From contig NZ_BMRP01000012.1 of assembly GCF_014648695.1 (NCBI RefSeq), forward strand, positions 78,830-142,829: DNA of 64,000 bases, in the 5' to 3' direction. This document shows positions 8,216 to 17,562 of the stretch, one piece after another; the stretch's first letter is position 1; each line of letters starts with the position of its first letter. The DNA comes from Streptomyces albospinus (lineage in GTDB: Bacteria > Actinomycetota > Actinomycetes > Streptomycetales > Streptomycetaceae). The notes beneath the pieces are model-generated. The model saw only the letters and a program-made list of their open reading frames with translations. It was not told the origin of the DNA and ran no database searches. A program made the position numbers and the translations under genes.

Positions 8216-9634
8216 TCATGCGCGGGTGAGCCAGCGGTGGCGTTCGGCGTCGGTGACGATGTGCTGGTGGTGGGAGATCTCCAGCTGGGCGAGGTGGGCG
8301 TAGTGCGCGACGGCGTCGGGGCCGAGGGCGTCGCGGACGATGGAGCTGTTGCGGAGGGCCACCTGTGCCTGCTTCAGCGTGCTCGGGAGGGGTGGGCCTC
8401 CTTCCCGGTAGGCGTTGCCTGTCTCCGGCGGTCCTGGGGTGAGCGCGTTGTCGACTCCGTGGTTGATGGCGGCGACAGCAGCGGCGAGCGCGAGGTAGGG
8501 GTTGGCATCCGCCCCAGGGACGCGGACCTCCAGGTGCCGGCCTTCGCCGTGGCCGACAACGCGGATGGCGCACGTGCGGTTGTCGTAGCCCCAGCTGGCG
8601 GTGGTGGGCGCGAAGGAGTCGGGGACGTAGCGCTTATAGGAGTTGATGTTCGGCGCGTACAGCACCGCCATCTGCGGTAGAGCGTCGAGCAGTCCGGCGA
8701 TGGCGTGCCGAGCGAGTGCGGACAGGGCGCCGTCGGCGCCGTTGATCGCGTTGGTGCGGTTCTTCCACAGCGAGATGTGCAGGTGGAGGCCGCTGCCTAC
8801 GCCGGTTGTGGGGGCTGCCATGAAGGTGGGGGTGAGACCTGACCGGCCGCCGATGGCTCGGACGGCGTGTTTGAACGCAAGGTGCCCGTCGCAGGCGGCA
8901 AGGGCCTCGCCGTAGGGGAAGGTCACCTCCACCTGCCCAGGGGCGCTTTCCGTTTTGACCGCCTCGACGGGAAGACCGGCGCCAGCGAGGGCTGCTTGTA
9001 GGCGGCGGAAGAACCGGTCTGCGGCTGGCGGGTGGTCCAGGGCGTAGTCCAGGTTCCCCATGGCCAGAGGCCGCAGGCCCTGGTAGCCGCACTCGGCGGC
9101 CTCTTCGGGGGTTCCCTGGTAGACCACGAACTCGCATTCCAGGCCCGCCTTGACGTCCAAGCCATGGCGGGCCAGGCGGTCCAGCTGCCGACGCAGCATC
9201 TGGCGCGGGGCCACCTCGATGGGGTTGCCCTCGTGGTCGACGGCGTCGCCGAGGACCAGGGCAGTCTTCGACATCCACGGCGTGAGACGGAGCGTCGTGA
9301 GGGCAGGGGTGACCGCCAGGTCCTGATAGCCGGCGGCCCATGAGGTCAGGGCGAAGCCGTCCGCGGGGGTCATGTCGACGTCGGTGGCTAGCACGTAGGC
9401 GCACAAGTCCGCCCCGCCCGTGGCGACGCGGTCGAGGAAGTGCCGCGCGCCGTAGCGCTTGCCCTTCAGCCGGCCTTGCAGATCGGGGACAGCCAGCACC
9501 ACCGTGTCGACCCGTCCAGAGCCGATCAGGTGGTGCAGCTGTTCGAGGGTGAGATGGCCCGACGCGGCGCGCCCCTGTCCCGGAGGAGTGGCGAGAGGTG
9601 CATCGGAGCCGTTGCCGGAGTTGGCAGAGGACAT
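8216..9634 (-). CDS. glutamine synthetase-like gamma-glutamyl ligase
   Basis: A 472-aa member of the glutamine synthetase superfamily in the GlnA-like/PuuA branch, which joins glutamate to amines (polyamines, ethanolamine or other monoamines) using ATP. Visible motifs are the glutamate in GLECEFVVY, the GSGLHLHISLWKN loop, APNINSYKRYVP and the active-site region HLEVRVPGADANPYLALAA. An N-terminal domain (LTLEQLHHLIGSGRVDTVVL) precedes the catalytic barrel. The start ATG overlaps the stop of the amino-acid permease (ATGA), implying that an imported amine or amino acid is glutamylated. It could alternatively build an amide bond in the product of the larger gene block. Confidence 0.85.
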   Translation of the reverse strand: MSSANSGNGSDAPLATPPGQGRAASGHLTLEQLHHLIGSGRVDTVVLAVPDLQGRLKGKRYGARHFLDRVATGGADLCAYVLATDVDMTPADGFALTSWAAGYQDLAVTPALTTLRLTPWMSKTALVLGDAVDHEGNPIEVAPRQMLRRQLDRLARHGLDVKAGLECEFVVYQGTPEEAAECGYQGLRPLAMGNLDYALDHPPAADRFFRRLQAALAGAGLPVEAVKTESAPGQVEVTFPYGEALAACDGHLAFKHAVRAIGGRSGLTPTFMAAPTTGVGSGLHLHISLWKNRTNAINGADGALSALARHAIAGLLDALPQMAVLYAPNINSYKRYVPDSFAPTTASWGYDNRTCAIRVVGHGEGRHLEVRVPGADANPYLALAAAVAAINHGVDNALTPGPPETGNAYREGGPPLPSTLKQAQVALRNSSIVRDALGPDAVAHYAHLAQLEISHHQHIVTDAERHRWLTRA

Positions 9635-11166
9635 CACACGATCTCCTGGTCGAAGCCGTCGGAGGAGCGGTCGAGGCCGAGGGTGCGGGCGGGAACGTCG
9701 TAGGTGCGCTTGCCTGCGGCCCGCCACCACAGCCAGGCCAGCGACAGCACGGCGATCAACGCGAAGGGTGCGTAGTTGAAGGTGGCGACGGATACCGGGC
9801 TGGTCTGGGGCAGGCAGAACAGGACGGTGACGAACGCCACCCAGGCCACGGCGACGGTGCCAACCGTCACGCCCCACCGGCCCAAGTTCCACGGTCCGGG
9901 CCGGAACCGGTGGCGGTGCTTGATGCGCAGGTAGATGGGGATGGCGTAGGCGGGGGTGATGCCGATGACGTTGATGCTGGTGATCGCCGCGTACGCGGTC
10001 GGGCTGTACAGGCTCGGCACGGCGAGCAGGGCCGCGGCGCCGACGGTCAGCCACACCGCGTGGCGGGGCGTACCAGTGCGGGCGTGCACCCGCCGCCACA
10101 GGCCCGAGCCTGGCAGCGCGCCGTCCCGGCTGAACGCGAACACCATCCGGGAGGCGGCGGCCGTCTCGGCGTTGCCGCAGAACAGCTGGGCGACGATGAC
10201 GATCAGCAATAGAGCCTTCGCGCCAGACACCCCCAGGGCGTCCAGGAAGATCTGGGCAGGCGGAACTCCGGTCGCGGTGGCGCGGGTCGCGGCGTAGTCC
10301 TGAATGGCGAACGTCAGGCCGGCCAGCAGGAGGAAGCCGGCCGCCCACGACCAGCCGATGGCCCGCATGATGCCGCGGGAGGCGCTGACTTGGGCGTTGG
10401 TGGTCTCCTCCGACAGGTGCGCGGAGGCGTCGTAGCCGCTGAAGGTGTACTGCGCGAGCAGCAGGCCGATCAGCGTCACGTACACGGGGCTGGACCAGCC
10501 GGTGTGGTTGACGAACTCGCCGAAGACGAAGCCGGGTTCCTGGTGGTGGGCGGGGACGATGGCCAGGACGCCGACGATCACGGTGACGCCGGCCAGGTGC
10601 CACCAGACACTGATGCTGTTGAGGATGCTGACCAGGCGGACACCGAAGAGGTTCAACGTGGCGTGCAGGGTGAGGATGGTCAGGTAGATGACCATGGTCT
10701 TGCCCGAAGTGGGCTCGAAGCCGAATTGCAGGTTCAGCCAGGCGCCGGTGAACAGTGCGGCTCCGTAGTCGATGCCGGCGATCGCGCCGAGCAGTCCGAG
10801 CAGGTTGAGCCAGCCGGTGTACCAGCCCCATTTGCGGCCGCCGAGCTTCTCTGCCTGGTAGTACAGGGCCCCGGATGTCGGGTAGGCGGAGGTGACCTCG
10901 GCCAGTCCGGCGCCGACGAACATCACCATCACGCCTACGGCGATCCAGCCCCACATCATCACCGCCGGGCCACCGGTGGTCAGACCGAAGCCGTACAGCG
11001 TCATGCAGCCGGAGAGCACCGAGATGACGGAGAAGCTGATTGCGAAGTTGCCGAACGGACCCATCCGGCGGGTGAGCACTGGCTCGTACCCCAGTTCGCG
11101 CAAGTACGCGTCGTCCGGGGCGCGCCGGGAGCGATCCGACCGGCGGTGCTGACCTAAGCGGAACAC
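9634..11166 (-). CDS. APC-family amino acid/amine permease
   Basis: A 510-aa integral membrane protein with about twelve predicted spans, of the amino acid-polyamine-organocation family. Typical signatures are the first helix region FGNFAISFSVISVLSG, SAYPTSGALYYQAEKLGG after the second span, and LSEETTNAQVSASRGI in the middle loop. GTG 11166 was chosen because GGAGG lies five bases upstream. It is translationally coupled to the glutamine-synthetase-like ligase, so the two probably take up and glutamylate the same substrate. A gap of 76 bases separates it from the preceding hypothetical gene. Confidence 0.88.
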   Translation of the reverse strand: MFRLGQHRRSDRSRRAPDDAYLRELGYEPVLTRRMGPFGNFAISFSVISVLSGCMTLYGFGLTTGGPAVMMWGWIAVGVMVMFVGAGLAEVTSAYPTSGALYYQAEKLGGRKWGWYTGWLNLLGLLGAIAGIDYGAALFTGAWLNLQFGFEPTSGKTMVIYLTILTLHATLNLFGVRLVSILNSISVWWHLAGVTVIVGVLAIVPAHHQEPGFVFGEFVNHTGWSSPVYVTLIGLLLAQYTFSGYDASAHLSEETTNAQVSASRGIMRAIGWSWAAGFLLLAGLTFAIQDYAATRATATGVPPAQIFLDALGVSGAKALLLIVIVAQLFCGNAETAAASRMVFAFSRDGALPGSGLWRRVHARTGTPRHAVWLTVGAAALLAVPSLYSPTAYAAITSINVIGITPAYAIPIYLRIKHRHRFRPGPWNLGRWGVTVGTVAVAWVAFVTVLFCLPQTSPVSVATFNYAPFALIAVLSLAWLWWRAAGKRTYDVPARTLGLDRSSDGFDQEIV

Positions 11167-11242
11167 GAAACCTCCAGGAAGTGAAGAAAGGGGCCAATGG
11201 GCTGAACGTGCGTGTCGAGGGATATGGAGATGTCCGGCAGAG

Positions 11243-12256
11243 TCACGGACGAGGGCCGGCGCGTGGAGCCTTCCTGTGTGCGTAGGCCAGCGATTCCCGG
11301 CGGGCCCGCAGCATTAGCTCCTGACCTGTGTCGTCTCCCGAGAGCTGGTCCTCCACCGAGGACCACGGTTCGCGGGTCGCGTAGGGCTCCATGGAGGTGA
11401 ACACCTGGGCCGCTTCGACAAACTGGTGACCGGCCCACAGTGCATACGCAAGGTGGCTCAGGTCGGTCAAAGACCGTAGAGAGGGGTCCGTGGTCTTGAA
11501 CCAGTGGTGGAAGGCGTTGCGGGTGTAGGAGCGCAGTGGGTCTTCAGCCCACTGCCGTCGCCACAGCGGGTGCACCCTGCCGCGCTGCATCTGCTGGCGG
11601 CACTGCTCGACTTGAGCGTATGCCGGTAGCAGGAGCAGGGGCGATCCGGCCGGCGCCCACGATGCCACCCACCGTCCGAAGTCGAAGACGGCAGCCAGCC
11701 CTCCGGATGCTGGGGCGTCCCGGGAGAGCAGGACCTGCAGGATCCGGTGGAATGCTTCCCGGTTGAACGGATCCCGCCGGTGCACCTCTCCCAGCAACTG
11801 CCACGGCCCCGGCGGCAGCATCGGTTCGCTAGACGGCACACGGTGCTCCGGTCGCTGTTGATGTACATCGATCTGCGCGAGGGCCAGCAGGCACACCCAC
11901 GGGACCGGGTCGTGCGGAGCCCGGTGTGCGGCCATCTGCGCTGCATGTCGGCCACGGGTCTCGAACTCGGATACGGCGGGGTGTTGTTGGCGGTGGGCGC
12001 GCAAGGCGCGCTCCACGAAGACTCGGGCTCTCATGACCTGGGCGTCGTAGCTGTCCGACTCCTCGGCCAGCCACACATCCATCACGTCGCTGCCGGCAGC
12101 GGCGACCGCCAGGACCTGAGTCCTAGACGTCCTCAGCGCCAGAGACCGCGTGGCGGACAACAGGTTTCGCGTGGCCGACCACCGTCCGGCTCGCAGCTCC
12201 ACCAGGGCCACTCGCAGGTCATCATCGCTGCCCGCGGGGTCATATACGGGATACAT
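11243..12256 (-). CDS. hypothetical protein, helical repeat-like, about 337 aa
   Basis: A soluble alpha-helical protein of a family I recall as common but uncharacterised in Streptomyces. Characteristic stretches are VALVELRAGRWSATRNLL near the N-terminus, DPVPWVCLLALAQID near residue 125, LLGEVHRRDPFNREAFHRIL and FVRW-like FGRWVASWAPAGSPLLLLP. The helix pattern suggests a TPR-like scaffold. It starts inside the 3' end of the GH15 gene, with ATG 12256 preferred over the upstream codon at 12277. It may be a scaffold or a regulator, but nothing in the sequence identifies a partner. Confidence 0.65.
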   Translation of the reverse strand: MYPVYDPAGSDDDLRVALVELRAGRWSATRNLLSATRSLALRTSRTQVLAVAAAGSDVMDVWLAEESDSYDAQVMRARVFVERALRAHRQQHPAVSEFETRGRHAAQMAAHRAPHDPVPWVCLLALAQIDVHQQRPEHRVPSSEPMLPPGPWQLLGEVHRRDPFNREAFHRILQVLLSRDAPASGGLAAVFDFGRWVASWAPAGSPLLLLPAYAQVEQCRQQMQRGRVHPLWRRQWAEDPLRSYTRNAFHHWFKTTDPSLRSLTDLSHLAYALWAGHQFVEAAQVFTSMEPYATREPWSSVEDQLSGDDTGQELMLRARRESLAYAHRKAPRAGPRP

Positions 12257-14108
12257 CAGCACCCCTGGCGCCAGCATGCGCCGTCGCGGCCCTCATCCCT
12301 GCGTCGGAGACGTGAGCCCTGTCGGCCGATATCCTGAGTGCTGCCTCGATCAGGCCGATATGGCTGAACGCCTGCGGGAAGTTGCCCACCTGGCGTTTGG
12401 CCTTGGGGTCCCACTCCTCCGCGAGCAGCCCGAGGTCGTTGCGGAGCGAGAGCAGCCGCTCGAAGAGCTTGCGGGCCTCGTCAACCCGGCCGATCATCGC
12501 CAGGTCGTCCGCGAGCCAGAACGAGCAGGCCAGGAAGGCACCCTCCTCGCCCTCCAGCCCGTCCACACCCAGTTCGCCCTGGCCGGCCGTCGGGTAGCGC
12601 AGCACGAAGCCGTCCTCGGTGGTCAGCTCCCGCTGGATCGCCTCGATCGTGCCGATCACGCGCTTGTCGTCCGGCGGCAGGAACCCGACCTGCGGGATCA
12701 GCAGCAGCGAGGCGTCCAGCTCCTGCGAACCGTAGGACTGGGTGAAGGTGTTGCGCTCCTTGTCGTAACCCTTCTCGCAGACGTCCCGGTGGATCGTCTC
12801 GCGCAGGTCCTTCCAGCGCTCCAGCGGGCCGTCGACGTCCCCGGACTCGATCAGCTTGACGGTGCGGTCGACGGCGACCCAGGTCATCACCTTGGAGTGG
12901 ACGAAGTGCCGGCGTGGTCCGCGAACCTCCCAGATGCCCTCGTCCGGCTGGTCCCAGTGTTTCTCCACCCACGCGATCAGCTTCAGCTGCAGACTGACCG
13001 CGTGGCCATCAAGTGCAAGGCCGGAGGCGCGTGCGACGTGCAGCACCTCGATGACCTCGCCGTAGACGTCCAGCTGGAGCTGGCCGGCGGCGCCGTTGCC
13101 GACCCGCACCGGGCGGGAGTTCTCGTACCCGGGAAGCCAGTTGAGCTCGTTCTCGCCCAGCTCCCGCTCACCGGCGATGCCGTACATGATCTGCAGGTTG
13201 TCCGGGTCGCCGGCCACCGCCCGCAGCAGCCACTCCCGCCAGGCCCACGCCTCCTCGCGGTATCCGGTGCGCAGAAGGGCGGACAGGGTGATCGCCGCGT
13301 CCCGCAGCCAGGTGAAGCGGTAGTCCCAATTACGAACACCGCCGATGCACTCCGGCAGCGAGGTCGTCGGCGCCGCCACGATCCCGCCGGTCGGCGCGTA
13401 CGTCAGCGCCTTCAGCGTGATCAGTGAACGGACCACGGCGTCGCGGTAGGGGCCGTGGTACGTGCAGTGCTCGACCCACTCGCGCCAGAACTCCTCGGTG
13501 GCCTCCAGCGACCCCTCCGGGTCCGCCACGGCCGGCGGCTGGTGGTGCGAGGGCTCCCAGCTGATCGTGAAGGCGATCCGCTCGCCAGGCGAAACGGCGA
13601 ACTCGGAGACCACTGTTCCGTGGCGGGCGGTCGCACTTGCAGGGGTGTCCAGCCACACGGAGTCGGGGCCGGCAAGCGCGACGGTCCGGCCGTCGACCGA
13701 GTGGACCCAAGGCACGACCTTGCCGTAGGCGAACCGCATCCGCAGCTGCGAGCGCATCGGGACGCGCCCGCTGATCCCCTCCACGATGCGGATCACCTGG
13801 GGTGCGCCGTCGCGCGGCGGCATGAAGTCGATCACCCGGACTGTGCCATGTGGTGTGTCCCACTCGGATTCCAACACCAAGCTGTCGCCTCGATAGCGGC
13901 GGCGGTCAACAGGTCGGGGGCTGGCGCCGGGAGCATGGGCCGGGCCGATGGACCAGCAGCCGTGTTCCTCGGTGCCGAGCAGCGCCGTGAAAACCGCCGG
14001 CGAGTCGAAGCGAGGCAGGCACAGCCAGTCGACCGTGCCGTCCCGGCGCACCAGAGCGGCCGTCTGCATATCGCCGATGAGCGCGTAATCCTCAATGGGC
14101 ATGGACAT
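12240..14108 (-). CDS. glycoside hydrolase family 15 protein
   Basis: About 622 aa with the GH15 glucoamylase/trehalase-like architecture: an N-terminal beta-sandwich (IEDYALIGDMQTAALVRRDG), a linker, and an (alpha/alpha)6 barrel beginning near GGVRNWDYRFTWLRDAAITL. Conserved acidic segments follow (LNWLPGYENS, PDEGIWEVRG). No signal peptide is seen, so it acts inside the cell, probably on trehalose or an alpha-glucoside. ATG 14108 overlaps the upstream glycosyltransferase stop by 17 bases. Position next to the glycosyltransferase suggests trimming or recycling of a glycosylated compound, but a housekeeping trehalase role is equally possible. Confidence 0.88.
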   Translation of the reverse strand: MSMPIEDYALIGDMQTAALVRRDGTVDWLCLPRFDSPAVFTALLGTEEHGCWSIGPAHAPGASPRPVDRRRYRGDSLVLESEWDTPHGTVRVIDFMPPRDGAPQVIRIVEGISGRVPMRSQLRMRFAYGKVVPWVHSVDGRTVALAGPDSVWLDTPASATARHGTVVSEFAVSPGERIAFTISWEPSHHQPPAVADPEGSLEATEEFWREWVEHCTYHGPYRDAVVRSLITLKALTYAPTGGIVAAPTTSLPECIGGVRNWDYRFTWLRDAAITLSALLRTGYREEAWAWREWLLRAVAGDPDNLQIMYGIAGERELGENELNWLPGYENSRPVRVGNGAAGQLQLDVYGEVIEVLHVARASGLALDGHAVSLQLKLIAWVEKHWDQPDEGIWEVRGPRRHFVHSKVMTWVAVDRTVKLIESGDVDGPLERWKDLRETIHRDVCEKGYDKERNTFTQSYGSQELDASLLLIPQVGFLPPDDKRVIGTIEAIQRELTTEDGFVLRYPTAGQGELGVDGLEGEEGAFLACSFWLADDLAMIGRVDEARKLFERLLSLRNDLGLLAEEWDPKAKRQVGNFPQAFSHIGLIEAALRISADRAHVSDAGMRAATAHAGARGADVSRI

Positions 14109-15399
14109 GGGTTGGTGTCCGATCGTCGTGCGGGAGCGTTCCGCGGGCAGGTACGGCAGCAAGGAACCGCTGGGTGACACGGCCTTTGGTGAACAGGCGG
14201 GATTGTTCGTAAGCGGCCTGCGCGGCCTCGCAGTAGGCGCGGGGAGACGCGAGGAGAGCGCGGGCGAGTTTCAGCAAGGCGCGGGGCCCGTGTTGTGGTT
14301 CGGTAAGCAACGCCCGTTCTCGCTGCGCTGCGCCGATGAGGGATGGCAGATTTCCGCACCGGTATCCGATGACGGGGACTCCCACGGCCATGGCCTCAAG
14401 AGCCACCATCCCCAGTGAGCCGGTGGACGGCGTGATCACGATCGCGGCCCCCGAGAGCCAGGCGGGCACGGCATGCCACGGCAGCGCTCCGGACCAGCTC
14501 ATGTGCGCCGCCAGATCCACCTGGCGCCGACAGGTCTCCGCCAGGACGATGCCGGCTGGTCCTGACTGCAGGTAGTGCGTTGCTGCCGCGACGCGCATCA
14601 CGCACGAGCTGACGGTGGTCCCCTGGTGCCGTGCCGCTCGCAGCAGGGCAACAATGCCGTTGGAGGTGTCCCCTACCGCGCTCAGAATCCGGAGGTCCCC
14701 GGATTGCAGTCGGCCCAGCACACTGACGGGATTCGGTTCGGGCGGTTCGTGGAGGAGGGCGTGAGGGAGCACACCCCACATCGATGTGTCCCAGCCACGT
14801 TGGTGCGCCGCGTCGAGGACCGCTGCCGTCGGCGCCAGGACGATATCGGCCTGTGTCAGAGCTATCGCGTCGCGGTCGTCGGGCAGTCGTTCCACCGTCA
14901 GCACCCGGCAGACCCCGTCGGGGAGGTTCATGCGCAGCCGGCCCAGGCCCCACAGCGCGTCGGTGCACAGCACCGTGTCGGCGTTGTGCCGTTCGATCAG
15001 TGAGCGCAGCTGACGCTGAAGGCCCCACGCACCGACGCTGATTGCTTCCCGGAGTGTGTCTGGAGGGCAAGGCAGGCTGACGGGCAAATCGATCTGCTCC
15101 ACGACCACCCCCTCAAGCCTGGGGCCTGGCATGGGCGGGGCCGCGGTGACGATCACTGCCCTGTGTCCGGCACCCACCAACCCGACGGCCAGGGCTGCGG
15201 CGGCCTTCACGGAGCCTGAGGCCGCATTCATCTGCCAGGCCAAACAGACCACCAGCACACTCCGGCGACCACAAGCGGCTACCCATCCGCCCTGGCTGGG
15301 TCGGGGAAGCGTGATCGCGGATGCCGCAGGGCGCTGCGGGGGCTGCCAGAGCTGGCGCGGGTCGGGGGTGCGACGGGAGGCTGCGCTAGTCATGCTCAC
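14092..15399 (-). CDS. GT-B glycosyltransferase (family 4-like)
   Basis: A 435-aa protein with two Rossmann-like halves. The N-terminal half has the opening WQMNAASGSVKAAAALAVGL, typical of GT4-like enzymes. The C-terminal half has the donor-binding region IVITPSTGSLGMVALEAMAV followed by GVPVIGYRCGNLPSLI. The acceptor and sugar donor are not evident. The start (GTG 15399, or ATG 15393) overlaps the stop of the phosphotransferase gene and the stop overlaps the GH15 start, giving a tightly coupled kinase-glycosyltransferase-glycosidase trio. Confidence 0.8.
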   Translation of the reverse strand: MSMTSAASRRTPDPRQLWQPPQRPAASAITLPRPSQGGWVAACGRRSVLVVCLAWQMNAASGSVKAAAALAVGLVGAGHRAVIVTAAPPMPGPRLEGVVVEQIDLPVSLPCPPDTLREAISVGAWGLQRQLRSLIERHNADTVLCTDALWGLGRLRMNLPDGVCRVLTVERLPDDRDAIALTQADIVLAPTAAVLDAAHQRGWDTSMWGVLPHALLHEPPEPNPVSVLGRLQSGDLRILSAVGDTSNGIVALLRAARHQGTTVSSCVMRVAAATHYLQSGPAGIVLAETCRRQVDLAAHMSWSGALPWHAVPAWLSGAAIVITPSTGSLGMVALEAMAVGVPVIGYRCGNLPSLIGAAQRERALLTEPQHGPRALLKLARALLASPRAYCEAAQAAYEQSRLFTKGRVTQRFLAAVPARGTLPHDDRTPTHVHAH

Positions 15400-16301
15400 C
15401 AGCGCACTCCGTCCACCAGCAACTTCAAGGTGGTGCGGGCACGTTCGGCGACATCGGGCTCACGACAACGGACGCCCTGGAGCAGGCCGTCGACAGCATC
15501 CACCGCGGCCAGGGCCGGCAGCACCTTTCGCTCCGGCCCCGTCAGCTCACGCCCATATCCGCTGAAGAACATTCGCCGAAGCCGCGGAGATTGCATCCAC
15601 GGGCCGACAGCCAGATGCACGAAATCGTCGACGGCCACCGCAGGCCGCGCCTGCCCGAAATCGAGCAGAGCAGCGCACCCGCTGGGCCCATCCCACAAGA
15701 AGTTGAGTTCCCGCGCGTCACCATGGACGAATGCCGTAGGGCACGCCTCCAGCTGGGGCAGCTCCCTGACCAGGCGAAGCACCATCTCCTGCTCGGCATG
15801 CGAGAGGAGGGCACCGGCCGCAGCTACGCCCTGGCCCGCGGATGCCGTCCGTGCACGCACCTCTGCCAGCACATCCACCGCCGCCCGGGGGGCGACCAGC
15901 ATGTCATGAAGCTCACGCAGCAGGTAGCCCGCTTGGCGGTGCACCCGGATGAGGTCGTTCATATCGAGCACGGCCGGTGCCACCGTCTCGCCGGGCACTG
16001 CGGTCAGGAGCATCGCCAGCTCACCGGGATTAGCCGCCTGGAGCCGTGGAGCGCGACCGGGACCGAGAGCCGGTACCGCGAATCTGTAAGCGTGGACTTC
16101 GCGGTCGTAGGAGGCTTTCGTCGACGCAATCTTCAGGAAAAACCGCGTGCCGTCCGCACAGGTCAGCTCCCACACCTTGGAGTTCGTGCGGCCCCGTGAG
16201 GCGTCCAGCACACCCGTGACCGCGCCGAGCACGCACGAAGCCCAATCGAGCACGCAGCCAGGAATCGTCGACCGCTGCGAGGGAGGAGGAATCTTGGTCA
16301 C
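15396..16301 (-). CDS. aminoglycoside phosphotransferase-like kinase
   Basis: A 301-aa protein of the APH/choline kinase fold. The catalytic loop AFVHGDARELNFLWD and the metal-binding LLDFGQARP are both intact, and FFLKIASTKASYDREV carries the N-lobe lysine. It would transfer phosphate from ATP to a hydroxyl of a small molecule. GTG 16301 is the likely start because it overlaps the stop of an upstream 49-aa ORF as GTGA with a purine-rich stretch before it. The gene is followed by a coupled glycosyltransferase. Either a self-resistance kinase or a biosynthetic sugar kinase would fit. Confidence 0.82.
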   Translation of the reverse strand: MTKIPPPSQRSTIPGCVLDWASCVLGAVTGVLDASRGRTNSKVWELTCADGTRFFLKIASTKASYDREVHAYRFAVPALGPGRAPRLQAANPGELAMLLTAVPGETVAPAVLDMNDLIRVHRQAGYLLRELHDMLVAPRAAVDVLAEVRARTASAGQGVAAAGALLSHAEQEMVLRLVRELPQLEACPTAFVHGDARELNFLWDGPSGCAALLDFGQARPAVAVDDFVHLAVGPWMQSPRLRRMFFSGYGRELTGPERKVLPALAAVDAVDGLLQGVRCREPDVAERARTTLKLLVDGVRW

Positions 16302-16447
16302 GATGCCCACCCCGCCTCCGCAGGAGAGCACTTGGTCGGTGCATGCCAAATATGGGCTTGCGCGGTATCGGGAGCACGCAGTCGGCGGAGCACGTCGTGA
16401 TCGTGCTCCAACGTGAGGTACGTGCCGATCGTGAGGTGACGGCTCAT
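16298..16447 (-). CDS. 49-aa ORF coupled to phosphotransferase
   Basis: Short ORF starting at ATG 16447, MSRHLTIGTYLTLEHDHDVL, then a basic stretch and an end SPAEAGWAS. Its stop overlaps the GTG start of the phosphotransferase. The upstream purine stretch GAGAAAG is a modest ribosome binding site. The product is soluble, without signal peptide. It fills what would otherwise be a gap in the gene block, so it is likely translated; whether the peptide itself matters or only passes ribosomes on to the kinase is unknown. Confidence 0.4.
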   Translation of the reverse strand: MSRHLTIGTYLTLEHDHDVLRRLRAPDTAQAHIWHAPTKCSPAEAGWAS

Positions 16448-16530
16448 GAGGACTTTCTCGGAAAGGCGGTTCGAACAGGTGGTCCGCGTTCGCGCCGGAG
16501 CGGACGGGGGCGGAGCGAGTCCGAGGCCGG

Positions 16531-16992
16531 TCAGGCAGCTGCGGCTACAGGGCGCGGCCTTGAAGCGCGCAGCGCATCCAGCTGCGCGGCAAGGGTCCAG
16601 AAGTCGGTGACAACGTGGGGATCTTGCGGGAGGAGCCAAAGCCGGAAAGGTCGGCATCCACCACGGTGAATGCGCTGGTCGTCGTACGGGCAGGACAGCT
16701 CTCGCCCCTTCACCCCCAGGCGCTCGCCCAAAAAACTCCCCCTGGCCTCCGGCTCCACTGGTACGTGGAGCCACCGGTGCCACTGGCACAGAAGCACCGG
16801 ACCGACGGCCGCGCCGGCTGGGACCAGCGCTTCCAAGGCTGCCAGCCCTGTCGAAGGACGGAGGGAAAGCGTTGCCCAATCTCGATCGGGAAGTGGCTTC
16901 GGATGGGGCCACTCGTCGAGTTGATGCCACCACGGATAGGTGGTGCTGCTTCCAGTGGCCGAGGAACTTGACGAGAACGTGGTCGAAGGCAT
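16531..16992 (-). CDS. hypothetical protein, about 153 aa
   Basis: ORF starting six bases after the histidine phosphatase stop. The body is rich in Trp, Pro and Arg (YPWWHQLDEWPHPKPLPDRD, CQWHRWLHVPVEPE, FRLWLLPQDP) with a helical C-terminus. No family is recognised. The first 20 residues (Ser-rich) look artificial; a different frame starts in a TGATG overlap with the phosphatase stop and reads MCHAFDHVLVKFLGHWKQHH, so either the true start lies elsewhere or a frameshift has occurred near 16930. Confidence 0.45.
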   Translation of the reverse strand: MPSTTFSSSSSATGSSTTYPWWHQLDEWPHPKPLPDRDWATLSLRPSTGLAALEALVPAGAAVGPVLLCQWHRWLHVPVEPEARGSFLGERLGVKGRELSCPYDDQRIHRGGCRPFRLWLLPQDPHVVTDFWTLAAQLDALRASRPRPVAAAA

Positions 16993-16998
16993 GGCACA

Positions 16999-17562
16999 TC
17001 ACATATTCGCGCTGATGAAGCGGCGGATTTCGGCGAAGTTCCAGGGGGCGACAGCCGCAGTGCCGAAGGCGGTGGGGCCTTCGCGGAGGTGGGTGAGCAC
17101 GCCGAGGATCAGCTTGTGGGACACGGCAAGGAGGGAACCGTGGAGGTGCGCAGTGCGCCGTAGGAAGCAGGCGCAGCGAGCTGCACGGGTGTGGAGTTCG
17201 GCAAGGCTCTCCGCGTCCTCGAAACGGAGCGACGGTTCGGTGAGTCGGCGGTTTCGCCACGACTGGTAGTCGGGTGGGCAGGCATCGGAGGTGCGACCGA
17301 GGACGCTGCTCGGGGCACGCCACTCCGCCAGCAGCCTGGACGTGTCGACGATCGGCAGTCCGGTGAGGCGTGCGACGAGGTCGGCAGTTTGGCGGGCTCG
17401 GGGGACGGGGCTGGTGACGATGCCGGTGATGTTGTCCGGCAGAGGCAGGGCGTGTCGTACCTGCTCGTGTCCTTCCTCGGTCAGCGCTGCGTTGTACGGG
17501 GCGTGGTGTCCGGGGCGATGGCCTTCGTAGGCGCCGTGGCGCATGAGCCAGATGTCAGCCAA
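16999..17562 (-). CDS. histidine phosphatase family protein
   Basis: A 187-aa phosphoglycerate-mutase-like phosphatase. The catalytic RHG motif is at the N-terminus (WLMRHGAYEGHRPGHH) and the second histidine lies in LLAVSHKLILGVL. TTG 17562 is the likely start because it overlaps the SDR stop (TTGGCTGA) and places the RHG motif near residue 9, as usual in the family; the frame is open further upstream but runs inside the SDR gene. It would remove phosphate from a sugar phosphate or nucleotide, fitting the kinases and glycosyltransferases around it. Confidence 0.82.
   Translation of the reverse strand: MADIWLMRHGAYEGHRPGHHAPYNAALTEEGHEQVRHALPLPDNITGIVTSPVPRARQTADLVARLTGLPIVDTSRLLAEWRAPSSVLGRTSDACPPDYQSWRNRRLTEPSLRFEDAESLAELHTRAARCACFLRRTAHLHGSLLAVSHKLILGVLTHLREGPTAFGTAAVAPWNFAEIRRFISANM

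Noticed and set aside
8216..11197. A 993-aa protein fusing a permease and glutamine synthetase.
   Set aside because: The first half is a wrong-frame shadow of the permease; the two genes are separate with an ATGA overlap.
7430..16447. The 47-aa and 49-aa ORFs both end in AGW[GA][AS], which could be a shared peptide motif.
   Set aside because: Both ends are encoded by the G-rich stretch (GCGGGGTGGG) that serves as ribosome binding site for the next gene, so the likeness is probably forced by that.
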